Numbered from the stretch's first letter, positions 9,349 to 20,355 are shown. The stretch is DNA of 64,000 bases from an uncultured Paracoccaceae bacterium (GCA_947499715.1 CANMPL010000009.1:62001-126000); one strand, 5' to 3'. Notes: generated by a model from the letters alone, not told the origin. Made by a program: numbers and translations.

Positions 9349-11390
9349 GACGTGATCGCCTTCGCCGCCTTCTCTGCCTCTTCTGCTTCGCGGTCGGCGC
9401 GTGCGGCCGCGACGATTGCATCGGCATCAAGGCCCTTTTCACGCATCCGTTCACGCATCTTGCCAAAGCCGTGCCGCCCTTCGGCATAAAGCTTTTCTTG
9501 TTCTTCGATCAATTCGCGCGCGGCTTTCATGTAGGGTTCGTTTTGCGTGGGCGGGATATCGGGATCGTAGGCACCTGCCATCAGCACCATACCCGTTGCA
9601 TCATCGGCCCGCAGACCTTCTGACATCTGGTGCGCTTCTTCTGTTGGAATACCCAAAGCTTCAAACGCGGACCGGCCCATACGGATAGAGCTGTCAAAGG
9701 TTTCGCGAATGATATCGCGGCACCCGGCGGCCCATAATTCATAGACGTGGTGACGGTCGCGCGCGCGCGCGATGATGTGCACATGGGGATAATTGCTGTG
9801 CACGTAATGCACCATTTCCGTGATCCGCTCGCGGTCATCAATGGCGATGACAAACAGCTTTGCCTCCTTGATGCCCGCAGCCTCCAGCAGGTCAGGGCGG
9901 CTGGCGTCACCAAAATAGGCGCGAATCCCGAACTGCCGCAACATATCAAGCTGGGCGGCGGAATAATCGACCACCGTCGTCTTGAACCCGGCCCCGCGCG
10001 TCATGCGCGCAACAACGCCACCGACGCGCCCGTGGCCTGCAATGATGACCTGACCCTGTTCCTCGATATTGTCGGCTTCGCGTTCCTGCTCTTCGCTATA
10101 GCGCGGCGCGATCACGCGGTCGTAAAGGATGAACAAGGCAGGCGTCAGCAGCATCGACAGCGCCACCACCAGCAGCAATTGATCGGCCAACGCGTCGGGC
10201 AGGATATTGCCTGCCGTCATGGACGACAGCAGGACAAAGCCAAACTCGCCCGCCTGCGCCAGACCCAGCGCAAATAACCATTTGTCCGCGCCTTTGATCT
10301 TGAACACGAACGCCAGCCCCAGCAGCACAATCGCCTTCAGCGCCATCAGCCCCAGCGTCAGCCCAAGGATCGTGCCCAGATTGGCAAACAGCAATTCAAA
10401 GTCGATGCCCGCGCCAACGCTCATGAAAAAGACGCCCAGCAACAGGCCCCGGAACGGGTCGATATCGCTTTCAAGCTCGTGTCTGTATTCGCTATTGGCC
10501 AGCACCACGCCCGCGATGAACGTGCCAAGGGCCGCTGAAACGCCCACCAGCGACATCAACAGCGCGATGCCCACCACCATCATCAGGGCAGCCGCAGTGA
10601 ACAACTCGCGCAGGCCTGCCGCAGCAATAAAGCGGAACATCGGGCGGGTCAGCGAATTGCCCGCCACGACCACCGCCGCAACGGCTGCGATGGTGACAAG
10701 CGTGGTTTGCCAACCGTTCAGCCCGGCAACAAGGCTCATCCCCGACCCATGGTCGTCGCCGCCATGCCCGTCGCCGTGATCGTCCCCATGGTCATCGCTC
10801 TGGCCTGCTTCGCTCGCCTCAACCGCGTGACCGGTGTCCGCACCGTGAGCCACATCGCTGCCGATATCCATCAGATCGGGCATCGCCAGCAGCGGCAAAA
10901 GCGCCAGCATCGGGATCACGGCGATGTCTTGCGTCAGCAGGACAGAGAATGACGACTGCCCGCCATCGGACTTCATCAGCCCCTTTTCATTCAATGTTTG
11001 CAACACGATCGCCGTCGACGACAGGGCGAAGACCATGCCAATCGCCAGCGCAAAGCTCCAGGGTTGGCCAAACGCCATGGCGATCCCGGCGACGGCAAAC
11101 ATCGTCAGCAAGACCTGCCCGCCGCCCAGCCCCATCAGGCGGTTGCGCATCTCCCACAGCACCTTGGGCTCCAGCTCCAGCCCGACCAGAAACAGCATCA
11201 TCACCACGCCGAATTCGGCAAAATGCTGGATCGACAGCACATCGACATTCAACAACGCCAGCACCGGCCCGATCACGATCCCTGCGATCAGATAGCCCAG
11301 CACCGACCCCAGCCCCAACCGGGTGGCAATCGGCACGGCAATGACGCCCGCACATAGGAAAATGAAAGCCAAAAGCAGAAAATCGGTCAT
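9339..11390 (-). CDS. Kef-type monovalent cation:proton antiporter (CPA2) with RCK domain
   Basis: 683 residues. An N-terminal Na+/H+ exchanger domain of about 12 helices (residues 3-430) with the CPA2-typical FLVGLELEP and LTQDIAVIP motifs is followed by a TrkA-N/RCK nucleotide-binding domain with GHGRVG at 452-457. It is similar to KefB/KefC/YbaL and probably exchanges K+ for H+. An unusual His/Asp/Gly-rich hydrophilic loop lies at residues 181-217, between two helices. The charged, lysine-rich C-terminus is also extended. It converges on the TlpA-like gene. Confidence 0.9.
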   Translation of the reverse strand: MTDFLLLAFIFLCAGVIAVPIATRLGLGSVLGYLIAGIVIGPVLALLNVDVLSIQHFAEFGVVMMLFLVGLELEPKVLWEMRNRLMGLGGGQVLLTMFAVAGIAMAFGQPWSFALAIGMVFALSSTAIVLQTLNEKGLMKSDGGQSSFSVLLTQDIAVIPMLALLPLLAMPDLMDIGSDVAHGADTGHAVEASEAGQSDDHGDDHGDGHGGDDHGSGMSLVAGLNGWQTTLVTIAAVAAVVVAGNSLTRPMFRFIAAAGLRELFTAAALMMVVGIALLMSLVGVSAALGTFIAGVVLANSEYRHELESDIDPFRGLLLGVFFMSVGAGIDFELLFANLGTILGLTLGLMALKAIVLLGLAFVFKIKGADKWLFALGLAQAGEFGFVLLSSMTAGNILPDALADQLLLVVALSMLLTPALFILYDRVIAPRYSEEQEREADNIEEQGQVIIAGHGRVGGVVARMTRGAGFKTTVVDYSAAQLDMLRQFGIRAYFGDASRPDLLEAAGIKEAKLFVIAIDDRERITEMVHYVHSNYPHVHIIARARDRHHVYELWAAGCRDIIRETFDSSIRMGRSAFEALGIPTEEAHQMSEGLRADDATGMVLMAGAYDPDIPPTQNEPYMKAARELIEEQEKLYAEGRHGFGKMRERMREKGLDADAIVAAARADREAEEAEKAAKAITSKG

Positions 11391-11478
11391 GGTCGCCCCC
11401 GCGCGGTTTGTCCAAACCTACAGCGACCCGTCGGCAGGCGAAACCCGTCCTTTGACGTCACCCCGCAAGCCGGGCCGC

Positions 11479-12048
11479 TTACGCCCGTCCCGCCGTGGAC
11501 GACAAAAGCACCGGATCAACCCCAAGCACCTTCAGCGCGGCTGTCCATTTATGTTCATTCGCGCGGCCAAAGATGATGTCGGACCGCGCATCACACGACA
11601 GCCAGCCATTGCGCGCAATCTCATCCTCTAACTGCCCCGGCCCCCAGCCCGCATAGCCCAGCGCCAGCATCGAGGTGTCAGGTCCCTTGCCGCGCGCCAG
11701 ATCCTCCAGCACATCCAAGGTCGCCGTCATGCCAATGCCGTCATCCACGTCCAGCGTGCCCGTTTCAGACCGATAATCCAGCGTGTGCAGCACAAAGCCC
11801 CGCGCCATTTCAACCGGGCCGCCAAAGTGGACGCGGATGTCGCGCGCGCCGGGCGCGCGGTCAATGCCCAACTGTTCCAGCAGGGCCGAAAACCGGATCT
11901 CTGTCTGCGGTTTATTGACGATCAACCCCATCGCGCCATCCTCGGAATGGGCGCACATATAGACCACGCTATGGGCAAAACGGGGGTCGCCCATGTCGGG
12001 CATCGCGATCAAAAGCTTGCCGCAAAGGTTGCTGTCGGTGGGTTTCAT
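11479..12048 (-). CDS. YqgE/AlgH family protein (DUF179)
   Basis: 189 residues. It matches the YqgE family throughout: GKLLIAMPDMGDPRFAHSVVYMCAH at the N-terminus, GLIVNKP, then HFGGPVE and LGYAGWGPGQLEDEI. Cytoplasmic, role uncertain; often described as a putative transcriptional regulator. The frame is open upstream, but ATG at 12048 is the family start. It is divergent from the DsbD-N-like gene. Confidence 0.93.
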   Translation of the reverse strand: MKPTDSNLCGKLLIAMPDMGDPRFAHSVVYMCAHSEDGAMGLIVNKPQTEIRFSALLEQLGIDRAPGARDIRVHFGGPVEMARGFVLHTLDYRSETGTLDVDDGIGMTATLDVLEDLARGKGPDTSMLALGYAGWGPGQLEDEIARNGWLSCDARSDIIFGRANEHKWTAALKVLGVDPVLLSSTAGRA

Positions 12049-12154
12049 CCCTTCATGATGGGGTGGCGCGGCGCGGGGTGCAAGGGCGTTACATGACAGA
12101 AATATCGCCCATTCGTGATTTCCCATTGCAGCCGATATCGCCGATGCAAAGGAT

Positions 12155-12943
12155 ATGAAAACACTTGCCCTTGCCCTGTCCGTCCTTGCCACCTCTGCCG
12201 CTGCGCAATCGCTTGACGGTGTTGCCACGCTTGACGTCCTGCCCGGTTGGCGGGCCGCTGATGGCACCCATATGGCGGGCCTGCACATCACGCTGGCACC
12301 GGGGTGGAAAACCTATTGGCGCGCGCCCGGCGATGCGGGCATCCCGCCGCAGATCGACTTTTCCAGCTCTGACAATGTGGCCAGCGCCCGGTTCCTCTGG
12401 CCCGTGCCCGAGGTCTTTGACCAAGGCGGCATGCGCTCTATCGGGTATGACGGCGGGGTGGTGATCCCCGTGGCGCTGACCCCGCAGGCCGGTGGGGCTA
12501 TGACGCTTTCGGGTATGCTCGACATCGGCGTCTGCGAAGAGATTTGCGTGCCCGTGCAGCTGCCCTTTTCGCTGACCCTGCCAGAGGCGGGCGCGCGGGA
12601 TCCGCAGATCGTGGCATCACTCGTGGATCGCCCGCTCACCGCGTCAGAGGCCGCCGTCACCGGTGCCACCTGCGCGGTGCGGCCCAGCGCCGATGGGCTG
12701 ACCGTGACCGCAACACTGACCATGCCGCAGGCCGGTCGCCGCGAAGAGGTGGTGATTGAGGCAGGCGACGCGCGGATCTGGGTCTCTGAACCCGACGTAT
12801 CGCGCCGTGGCGATCAACTGACCGCAACGGTCGACATGGTCCATGTCGCAGGCGGTGCCTTTGCGCTGGATCGGTCCGGCGTGCGGGTCACTGTCTTAGG
12901 CAGTGACCACGCCGTTGATATTCAGGGCTGTAGCGCGGGCTAG
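12155..12943 (+). CDS. DsbD N-terminal-domain-like periplasmic protein
   Basis: 262 residues. A signal peptide (MKTLALALSVLATSAAAQ) is followed by a beta-sandwich region with GLHITLAPGWKTYWRAPGDAG and a CEEIC motif in the context DIGVCEEICVPV, as in the alpha (N-terminal) domain of the thiol:disulfide interchange protein DsbD. The membrane and thioredoxin domains of full DsbD are absent, which is normal for this alphaproteobacterial stand-alone family. It is probably a periplasmic reductant-handling protein. Its TAG stop overlaps the RND pump's stop through a CTAG palindrome. Confidence 0.8.
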   Translation: MKTLALALSVLATSAAAQSLDGVATLDVLPGWRAADGTHMAGLHITLAPGWKTYWRAPGDAGIPPQIDFSSSDNVASARFLWPVPEVFDQGGMRSIGYDGGVVIPVALTPQAGGAMTLSGMLDIGVCEEICVPVQLPFSLTLPEAGARDPQIVASLVDRPLTASEAAVTGATCAVRPSADGLTVTATLTMPQAGRREEVVIEAGDARIWVSEPDVSRRGDQLTATVDMVHVAGGAFALDRSGVRVTVLGSDHAVDIQGCSAG

Positions 12944-15900
12944 GCGGTGCGGCGCAGGCCAAAGGCCAGCGCGCTCAGCAAATAGATTGCCACAAGGCTT
13001 GCCGCGACACCGGCCACAAAGACCCCAAATGCCGCAGCCAAACCGCCGTTCAGCATCGGTAGAACCTCTGCCGCTGGTGCCCATGCCGCCCCGTTCAGCA
13101 CCACCGGTGCCACCGTTGCGGCAAACAGCGCCGCTGCCGCCACGGCACCTATCGCCGCTGGCAGGAACATCGCAGGCCTGCGCCCGCGCAGGGCGCGCCG
13201 TGCGGCCCGCATCTGCTTGGCCACATCTGCCTGCATGGCCATCAGCGACGGCACGATCAGCAGCACAAGGAACATGCCAAACCCAAGGCCAAAGACCAGC
13301 GTCACCACCGTGGGTTTCAGAAACTCTGCCTGATTTGACCCCTCGTATAGCAGCGGCGACAGGCCCAACACCGTCGTCAAAGTGGTCAGCAACACGGGCC
13401 GCAGACGGTCCGCCGCGCCATCAATGATCGCCGGGATCAGCCCGCGTTCCTGCGCGTATTCGTCGATTGTCGTGACCAGCACGATACTGTCATTGATCAC
13501 GATCCCGGTCATCCCGATCAGCCCCACAACCGTGAACATACTCATCGGAATGCCCCACAGGTTATGGCCGTAGATCGTGCCGACCAGCCCAAAGGGGATA
13601 ATCGCCATCACCACAAGCGGCCGGGTCCATGACCCAAAGATCCACGCAAGGCTCAGGAAAATCCCGCAGAGCACAAGGATCAACCCGTTGCGGGCATCGG
13701 TCAGGAACCGGCTTTCCTGCTCGCTCAGCCCCGACAACTGCGTATCCACGCCAAAGCGTTCCTGAATATCGGGCAGGATCGTTTCATTGATGATCTTCTG
13801 AATATCGCTGGCGCGTTCGGCGTCTTCGTCATCCAGATCGCCTGTCACCGAAATCAGCGGGATCCCGTTTTCGCGCTGCACCACCGAAAACCCGGTGCGG
13901 CTGGTCACCGTCACCACATCACCCAGCGGCACATAGTTGCCGCCATCGGTGCGGATCTGCGTGCGTTCAAGGAAATCCGCCGACAACTCTCCGGGCGGCA
14001 GTTCCACCCGGATCGCGGCAGACCTTGGCCCCACCGGATAGGTCGCGGCCTCGATCCCGCCAAGACGGTTGCGCAGCACCCGACCCAGCCCATCAATATT
14101 CAGCCCCAGCGCCTGGCCCTGCGGCGTGAGTTCCAGCAGCAATTCCTGCTTGTCATAGGCAAGGCTGTCTTCCAGCCCGCTGATCTCTCCAAATTGGGCA
14201 AGCTCTGACTTCAGCGCCTCTGCGGCGGCCTTCAACTGTTCCGGCTCTGCGCCAAACATCTGGATATCAAGGCTATCGCCCCCCGGCCCCCGGCCCCACG
14301 ACCGGAAACTCACCGTCTCGGCCATCGGATGCTGGCGCACGCTTTCCTGCAACTCTCCGACGAACTGGAAACTGCTATAGGGGCGGCTATCGGCGTCAAT
14401 CAGCGTGATCGAAATCGACCCCAGCTGATCGGCATCCTTCTGGTCCGACCCCGCAATCGCGCGGCCCGAATTGCCGCCGATCTGCGCGATCATGAAGTCC
14501 ACCGGGTTCGCACCATAGCGGGTCTCGTAATCCGCGCCCAATGCGTTGGCCGCGCGCTGCATTTCCTGCATCATCTCAACCGTGTCTTCACGCGTGGCAC
14601 CGGGCAGCATCGCAAAGTTGCCTGTGACCTGCCCCTGCTCTGGCGCGTTAAAGAACCGCCATTGCACGTCGCCCTTGATGAACAATGCCATCTGGCTGGC
14701 GAGGATCAGGATCGCGCCCGCAACCACCGGATACCGCGCCCAGATCACACCGGCCATAAAGGGCCGGAACAGCGTCTCGCGGACCCAGTTAAAGCCCCGG
14801 TTCACGATATGGGACGGCCAGTCATACCAAGGCCGCTGCGCCCCACTTTGGATCGAATGCGCAAGGTGATGCGGCAGGATCAAAAAGCATTCCACCAAGG
14901 ACGCCGCCAGCACAACGATCACCGTGAACGGAATATCGGCAATCAAATCGCCAAAGCGCCCGCCGATGATCACAAGCCCGAAGAAGGCGATGATCGTGGT
15001 CAGCGTCGCGGAAAACACCGGGCTGAACATGCGCACCGCTGCGCGTTCGGCCGCCTCTACCGGGGTTTCGCCCAATTGCCGCACGCGGAAGTCGGCGTGT
15101 TCGCCCACCACAATCGCGTCATCCACCACGATCCCCAGCGTGATAATCAGCGCGAAGAGCGAGATCATGTTGATCGTGATGCCAAAGACATACATCAGCG
15201 CCACCGCCGCCAGCATCGCCGCCGGAATACCCGCCGCGACCCAAAACGCCGTGCGCGCATTCAGGAACAGGAACAGCAGCGCCAGCACCAGCCCCAGCCC
15301 CATCAAACCGTTGTCCATCAGGATGTTCAGACGGCCCGTGATCTGTTCGGCCAGCGTGTTGGTCAGCTGAATTTCGACCCCCTGCGGCAGGGTCGCTGAC
15401 ATCTCTGCCGCGACCTCTTCGACCTTTTCCTGCAACCCAATCGCGTCGCCCGTGGATGACCGGTTCACCCGCACCTGAATGGCCGGATCGTCGCCCACGA
15501 AATAAGCCTGATTGCGGTCCGTGCCCTCGACAACCACCGCGCCCACGTCACCCACCGTCAGGCTGGACCCATCCGGGTTGGATCGCAGCACAATGGCCGA
15601 GATATCCTCGGCAGAGCGTTTCGCCACACCCGTCCGCACCCGGCTGGCACCCGCATCCCCTGCGGGGTCACCCACTGCCTCTTCCGCGATGCGGTCGGCG
15701 ATTTCGCCCATGGTGATGTCGTATTGGATCAGGTTGATCGAGGGCACCTCGATCACCGTTGAAGGCGCCGCAACCCCGCGCACATTCGCCTGCGTGACAC
15801 CCGCCGCAAACAGCCTGACCACCAATTCATCGGCGAACCGCGCCAATTGATCGACGCTGACCGGCCCGCTGATCACCACATCTGTCACCCGGTCCGACCA

Positions 15901-16326
15901 GCCGCCGCGCCTGATCTCGGGATCCTCGGCATCGCTGGGCAGGTTCGTCGCACTGTCCAGCGCGAACTGCACATCCTCGGTCGCGGTCTCAATATCCGTG
16001 CCCGGCTCAAACTCCAGCGTCAGCGATGCGCGCCCCTCGGTCGCCCTCGCAAAAGACGCAGTAACGCCCTCAACCGCGAGCAAGGCGGGTTCAAGGATCT
16101 GCACGATCCCCTCGTCCACCGCCTCTGCGCCCGCGCCATCCCAGCGCACGGTGATATCAACATCATCCACCACCACGTCGGGAAAGAACTGCGCCCGCAT
16201 GTTGGGAAACGCCACCAACCCGGCCGCCAGCATCAGCAGCAGCAACAGGTTCGCCACCGTCCGGTGTCGGGTGAAATAGGACAAAAGCCCGCCGATATTG
16301 GTGCTGATACCCTCGCGATAGGCCAT
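12940..16326 (-). CDS. RND-family efflux transporter permease (AcrB-like)
   Basis: 1128 residues. N-terminal helix after FTRHRTVANLLLLLMLAAGL, two large periplasmic porter regions and the two bundles of transmembrane helices of HAE-RND pumps; the central GIVVDDAIVVGEHADF motif is the conserved helix 4 segment. It exports hydrophobic compounds with an adaptor and an outer-membrane channel (none is encoded here). The C-terminus carries about 100 extra residues with roughly two additional hydrophobic segments after the expected twelfth helix. Its start overlaps the adaptor stop as TGATG. Confidence 0.92.
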   Translation of the reverse strand: MAYREGISTNIGGLLSYFTRHRTVANLLLLLMLAAGLVAFPNMRAQFFPDVVVDDVDITVRWDGAGAEAVDEGIVQILEPALLAVEGVTASFARATEGRASLTLEFEPGTDIETATEDVQFALDSATNLPSDAEDPEIRRGGWSDRVTDVVISGPVSVDQLARFADELVVRLFAAGVTQANVRGVAAPSTVIEVPSINLIQYDITMGEIADRIAEEAVGDPAGDAGASRVRTGVAKRSAEDISAIVLRSNPDGSSLTVGDVGAVVVEGTDRNQAYFVGDDPAIQVRVNRSSTGDAIGLQEKVEEVAAEMSATLPQGVEIQLTNTLAEQITGRLNILMDNGLMGLGLVLALLFLFLNARTAFWVAAGIPAAMLAAVALMYVFGITINMISLFALIITLGIVVDDAIVVGEHADFRVRQLGETPVEAAERAAVRMFSPVFSATLTTIIAFFGLVIIGGRFGDLIADIPFTVIVVLAASLVECFLILPHHLAHSIQSGAQRPWYDWPSHIVNRGFNWVRETLFRPFMAGVIWARYPVVAGAILILASQMALFIKGDVQWRFFNAPEQGQVTGNFAMLPGATREDTVEMMQEMQRAANALGADYETRYGANPVDFMIAQIGGNSGRAIAGSDQKDADQLGSISITLIDADSRPYSSFQFVGELQESVRQHPMAETVSFRSWGRGPGGDSLDIQMFGAEPEQLKAAAEALKSELAQFGEISGLEDSLAYDKQELLLELTPQGQALGLNIDGLGRVLRNRLGGIEAATYPVGPRSAAIRVELPPGELSADFLERTQIRTDGGNYVPLGDVVTVTSRTGFSVVQRENGIPLISVTGDLDDEDAERASDIQKIINETILPDIQERFGVDTQLSGLSEQESRFLTDARNGLILVLCGIFLSLAWIFGSWTRPLVVMAIIPFGLVGTIYGHNLWGIPMSMFTVVGLIGMTGIVINDSIVLVTTIDEYAQERGLIPAIIDGAADRLRPVLLTTLTTVLGLSPLLYEGSNQAEFLKPTVVTLVFGLGFGMFLVLLIVPSLMAMQADVAKQMRAARRALRGRRPAMFLPAAIGAVAAAALFAATVAPVVLNGAAWAPAAEVLPMLNGGLAAAFGVFVAGVAASLVAIYLLSALAFGLRRTA

Positions 16327-17780
16327 CAGCTGCCCATCCTGCTCTCAAGGCGTGCCACCACATCAGATGGCACCTCTTCGGCCTCCAACTGCGCGGTGAT
16401 CCTTGCCTTGACCGCGTCGGGCATCCGGCTGCCGTCAACAAATGCCACCAATTTGGCGCGCCTTTCTGCGTCCAGCGCGATCATCTCCGGCTCTGCCGGT
16501 GGCTCCTCCGCCGCGTCGGGATCAATCGGGCGCACGCCAATCCCGGCCCCCAACAAGGGCGAGCGTTCGGCCACGATCTGGCTGCCCGCCAATGCGCCCA
16601 CGCGAATAATCACATCATCGCCCTGACGGCGCAGCAGCTCTACCTCCCGGCTTTCCAGCCGGTCACCTTCGCCCACCACAAGCACGGTGGAATCCGCCGC
16701 CACCGCCGTTGCAGGCACAAGGGCCACGTTGCGCAAAGGCGGCTCTGCCACGCTGACGGTCACGAAATCGCCGGGCCGAAACCCCGGTGCTGCATCCAGC
16801 CGCGCAAAGATCAACCGCCCCGTCTGCCCTTCGGCCACGGCCGCACCTTCCCGGCTGATCTGGCCCTTGGCAATCAGATCCACGCCGGAGACATCAAGGC
16901 TCACCTCGACCGGCAGCTCTGGCAAGCGCCCGTCACGCAGCAACCGCGCGTATTGCGAGGTCGAGACGCGGAACGCCACCTCAAGCTGGTCAGGATCCAC
17001 CAGCGTCGCGATCCGTTCATTCGCCGTGACCCGCCCGCCGGGCGAAACCGCTACATCCGACAACATCCCGTCAAATACCGCGTAGATCTGCGTGTCTTCC
17101 AGCGTCCGATCCGCCTCTGCCAGATCAATCTGCGCCCGCACCAGACGGGTCGTCGACTGATCGACGCGCGCCTCTGCATTGGCCACCGATTGGCGGCGCG
17201 ACAGCACCGATGCGCTGGCGGTCGAGGCTGCAATTTCCGCCGTTTCCACCGTCGCCGCGGTGCCTACACCGCGGGTCTGCAAATCCCGCGCACGGGTCAG
17301 GGCCGTTTCGCGCAGGGTCGCCTGTGCGACGGCTGCGTTCAATTCGTCATTGGCCAATGACAGCCCACGCTCTGCATCGCGCAGCTCTGCCTGTGCATCC
17401 TGCAAATCTGCCGCTGTCCGGTCACGTGCGGCCTGTGCCGTGGTGGGATCCACCGCCAGCAAAAGCGTGTCTTGCGTGACCGCGCCACCCTCTACAAAAG
17501 CCTCTGCGGTTTCCAGCACCGTGCCACCCACAGGGCTGCGCAAATCCAGCGTCCGGGTGCTGCGCAATTCACCAAAGACGGTCAGGTCCGGCGTCACTTC
17601 ACCAGGGATCAATCGGACCACGTTGACTGCAAAAACCCGCTCGCGCTGGGGAAAGCTGCGGGGTTCGGCGTTCATCCGCGCCTCGACCGCGCCGCGCACC
17701 GTATTTGCCGCCAGCGCCATCAGGCCCAGCGTCACCGCCAACAGGAAAACACCTACAAGGGATCGTCTCAGAAAACGCAT
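16326..17780 (-). CDS. RND efflux periplasmic adaptor (membrane fusion protein)
   Basis: 484 residues. One N-terminal helix (RRSLVGVFLLAVTLGLMALAA), a lipoyl/barrel-sandwich region split by a long alpha-helical hairpin rich in Ala, Arg and Glu (about residues 120-220), then a beta-barrel domain (PGFRPGDFVTVSV). This matches HlyD/AcrA-type adaptors. The C-terminal extension is acidic and proline-rich and ends in a helical segment. It is the first gene of the two-gene pump operon; its ATG at 17780 begins a clear signal/anchor. Confidence 0.9.
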   Translation of the reverse strand: MRFLRRSLVGVFLLAVTLGLMALAANTVRGAVEARMNAEPRSFPQRERVFAVNVVRLIPGEVTPDLTVFGELRSTRTLDLRSPVGGTVLETAEAFVEGGAVTQDTLLLAVDPTTAQAARDRTAADLQDAQAELRDAERGLSLANDELNAAVAQATLRETALTRARDLQTRGVGTAATVETAEIAASTASASVLSRRQSVANAEARVDQSTTRLVRAQIDLAEADRTLEDTQIYAVFDGMLSDVAVSPGGRVTANERIATLVDPDQLEVAFRVSTSQYARLLRDGRLPELPVEVSLDVSGVDLIAKGQISREGAAVAEGQTGRLIFARLDAAPGFRPGDFVTVSVAEPPLRNVALVPATAVAADSTVLVVGEGDRLESREVELLRRQGDDVIIRVGALAGSQIVAERSPLLGAGIGVRPIDPDAAEEPPAEPEMIALDAERRAKLVAFVDGSRMPDAVKARITAQLEAEEVPSDVVARLESRMGS

Positions 17781-17864
17781 GTCGTATCCATTTTTGCCGG
17801 GGCTTTAAAGGTAGTTCATATTGATACGTCGTCCAACGCCCATTGGTTCAAACGTGACAGCGCG

Positions 17865-18403
17865 TTACTTCCGTCGCAAATGTTCGTCCAAACGCGGCAT
17901 TATTTCGACAAAGTTGCAGGGCTTGTGCCTGTAATCCAGCTGTTTGCCCAAAATTTCATCCCAAGCGTCCTTGCAGGCCCCCGGCGATCCGGGCAGCGCA
18001 AACAGATATGTGCCCTGCGCCACCCCGCCCGTCGCCCGGCTTTGCACTGCACTTGTGCCGATCTTGGCCATGCTCACATGGGTGAAAACCGTGCCAAAGG
18101 CGTCGATTTCCTTTTCATAAACGTCGCGGTGCGCCTCGACCGTGACATCCCGCCCGGTCAGCCCGGTGCCCCCGGTTGAGATGATGACATCCACCTCCGG
18201 GTCGCTGCACCACATCCGCAACTGATCGGCGATCTGGTCGCGCTCGTCGGCCAGAATGGACCGTGCGGCAAGGTGGTGACCGGCGGCGGTCAATCGGTCG
18301 ACCAAGGTGTTGCCCGATTTGTCATCCTCTGGCGTGCGGGTATCGCTGACCGTCAGAATGGCGATGCGGACCGGAATGAAATCGCGGGTCTCGTCAATGC
18401 GGC

Positions 18404-18407
<4 letters not shown>
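17865..18407 (-). CDS. moaB: Molybdenum cofactor biosynthesis protein B
   Basis: 180 residues of the MogA/MoaB fold, which adenylylates or binds molybdopterin during Moco synthesis. Diagnostic motifs: ILTVSDTRTPEDDKSG and STGGTGLTGRDVT, and ALPGSPGA near the C-terminus. The open frame reaches 18536, but ATG at 18407 begins MSRIDETRDFIPVRIAIL, the family start. It overlaps the uracil-DNA glycosylase stop as ATGA, so both are co-transcribed. Confidence 0.95.
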
Positions 18408-19192
<785 letters not shown>

Positions 19193-19244
19193 GCCTCAAC
19201 CTACCTCCCCGCCGGCGGGATTGGCAGCCCCTGCTTCTTTTGGC

Positions 19245-19256
19245 CAAAAATATCCC
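19245..19256. repeat. Intergenic motif CAAAAATATCCC, copy 2
   Basis: Identical to the 12-bp element at 6734-6745. It is immediately followed by a G-run and two perfect hairpins, between the divergent glycosylase and pyrB genes. Confidence 0.45.
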
Positions 19257-19263
19257 GGGGGGA

Positions 19264-19295
19264 ATCGGCCTTGGCCGATGGGGGGCTGGCCCCCC
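19264..19295. promoter_or_regulatory. Two adjacent perfect hairpins upstream of pyrB
   Basis: ATCGGCC-TT-GGCCGAT (19264-19279) is directly followed by GGGGGGC-TG-GCCCCCC (19280-19295). Both are perfect inverted repeats with 2-nt centres, about 100 bp before the pyrB start. They could be part of a dispersed element, a terminator-like structure or a leader structure; no U-tract follows. Confidence 0.4.
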
Positions 19296-19395
19296 TGACC
19301 CGCCCGCAGCATGCGGCGGCGCAGCCGCAACCCACGGCCATTGCCGCCTTTTGCCCGCTCACCTATACAGCACCCGACAACGAGAAAGGCCGCCC

Positions 19396-20355
19396 ATGTC
19401 ATTCCGCGCCCGCCACCTGCTTGGCATCGAACATCTTGCCCCGGATGAGATCACCGAAGTGCTTGATCTTGCTGATCAATACGCCGACCACAACCGCGCT
19501 GGCCGCAGCCACAAGGACGTGCTGGCGGGGATGACCCAGATCAATATGTTCTTCGAAAACTCAACCAGAACACAGGCGAGTTTTGAGCTGGCGGGCAAGA
19601 AACTTGGGGCGGATGTGATGAATATGGCGATGCAGGCCAGTTCGATCAAAAAGGGCGAGACGCTGATTGATACTGCGCTGACCCTCAATGCGATGCATCC
19701 TGATTTGCTGGTGGTGCGGCACCCCAATTCCGGCGCGGTGGATTTGCTGGCACAAAAGGTCAACGGTGCCGTCCTCAACGCAGGTGATGGACGCCACGAA
19801 CACCCCACACAAGCGCTGCTGGACGCGCTGACCATCCGCCGTGCCAAGGGCCGCCTGCACCGGCTAAGTGTCGCAATTTGCGGAGATATTTCGCATTCGC
19901 GCGTGGCGCGATCCAACATCATGTTGCTGGGCAAAATGGAAAACCGAGTCCGTCTGATCGGGCCGCCGACCTTGATGCCAAGCGGCATTTCAGAGTTCGG
20001 ATGCGAGGTTTTTGACACCATGGAAGAGGGCCTGAAAGACGTCGATGTCGTCATGATGCTGCGCCTCCAAAAAGAGCGGATGGACGGCGGGTTCATCCCG
20101 TCAGAGCGCGAGTATTTCCACCGCTATGGTCTTGATTTTGCAAAGCTTTCCAATGCCAAGGACGATGCCATCGTGATGCATCCCGGCCCGATGAATCGCG
20201 GCGTCGAAATTGATGGCAATATCGCCGATGACATTAACCGCAGCGTGATCCAGACACAGGTCGAAATGGGCGTCGCGGTCAGGATGGCGGCGATGGATTT
20301 GCTGGCTAGAAACTTGAAATTAAACAGAAAAAACCCGCAAGGCGTAATGGCATGA
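19396..20355 (+). CDS. pyrB: Aspartate carbamoyltransferase catalytic chain
   Basis: 319 residues. It condenses carbamoyl phosphate and aspartate in pyrimidine synthesis. The carbamoyl-phosphate signature [13 protein letters not shown], the SSIKKGETL loop (Lys), [14 protein letters not shown] and [11 protein letters not shown] are all intact. The frame is open upstream, but ATG at 19396 starts [14 protein letters not shown], the family N-terminus. No regulatory pyrI gene follows; instead come two small membrane-protein genes and a pseudo-dihydroorotase gene, as in ATCases that pair with an inactive DHOase. Confidence 0.96.
   Translation: MSFRARHLLGIEHLAPDEITEVLDLADQYADHNRAGRSHKDVLAGMTQINMFFENSTRTQASFELAGKKLGADVMNMAMQASSIKKGETLIDTALTLNAMHPDLLVVRHPNSGAVDLLAQKVNGAVLNAGDGRHEHPTQALLDALTIRRAKGRLHRLSVAICGDISHSRVARSNIMLLGKMENRVRLIGPPTLMPSGISEFGCEVFDTMEEGLKDVDVVMMLRLQKERMDGGFIPSEREYFHRYGLDFAKLSNAKDDAIVMHPGPMNRGVEIDGNIADDINRSVIQTQVEMGVAVRMAAMDLLARNLKLNRKNPQGVMA

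Noticed and set aside
14329-15399. 356-residue plus-strand open frame
   Set aside because: Antisense to the RND pump gene; rich in Arg/His/Gln as expected for a shadow frame.
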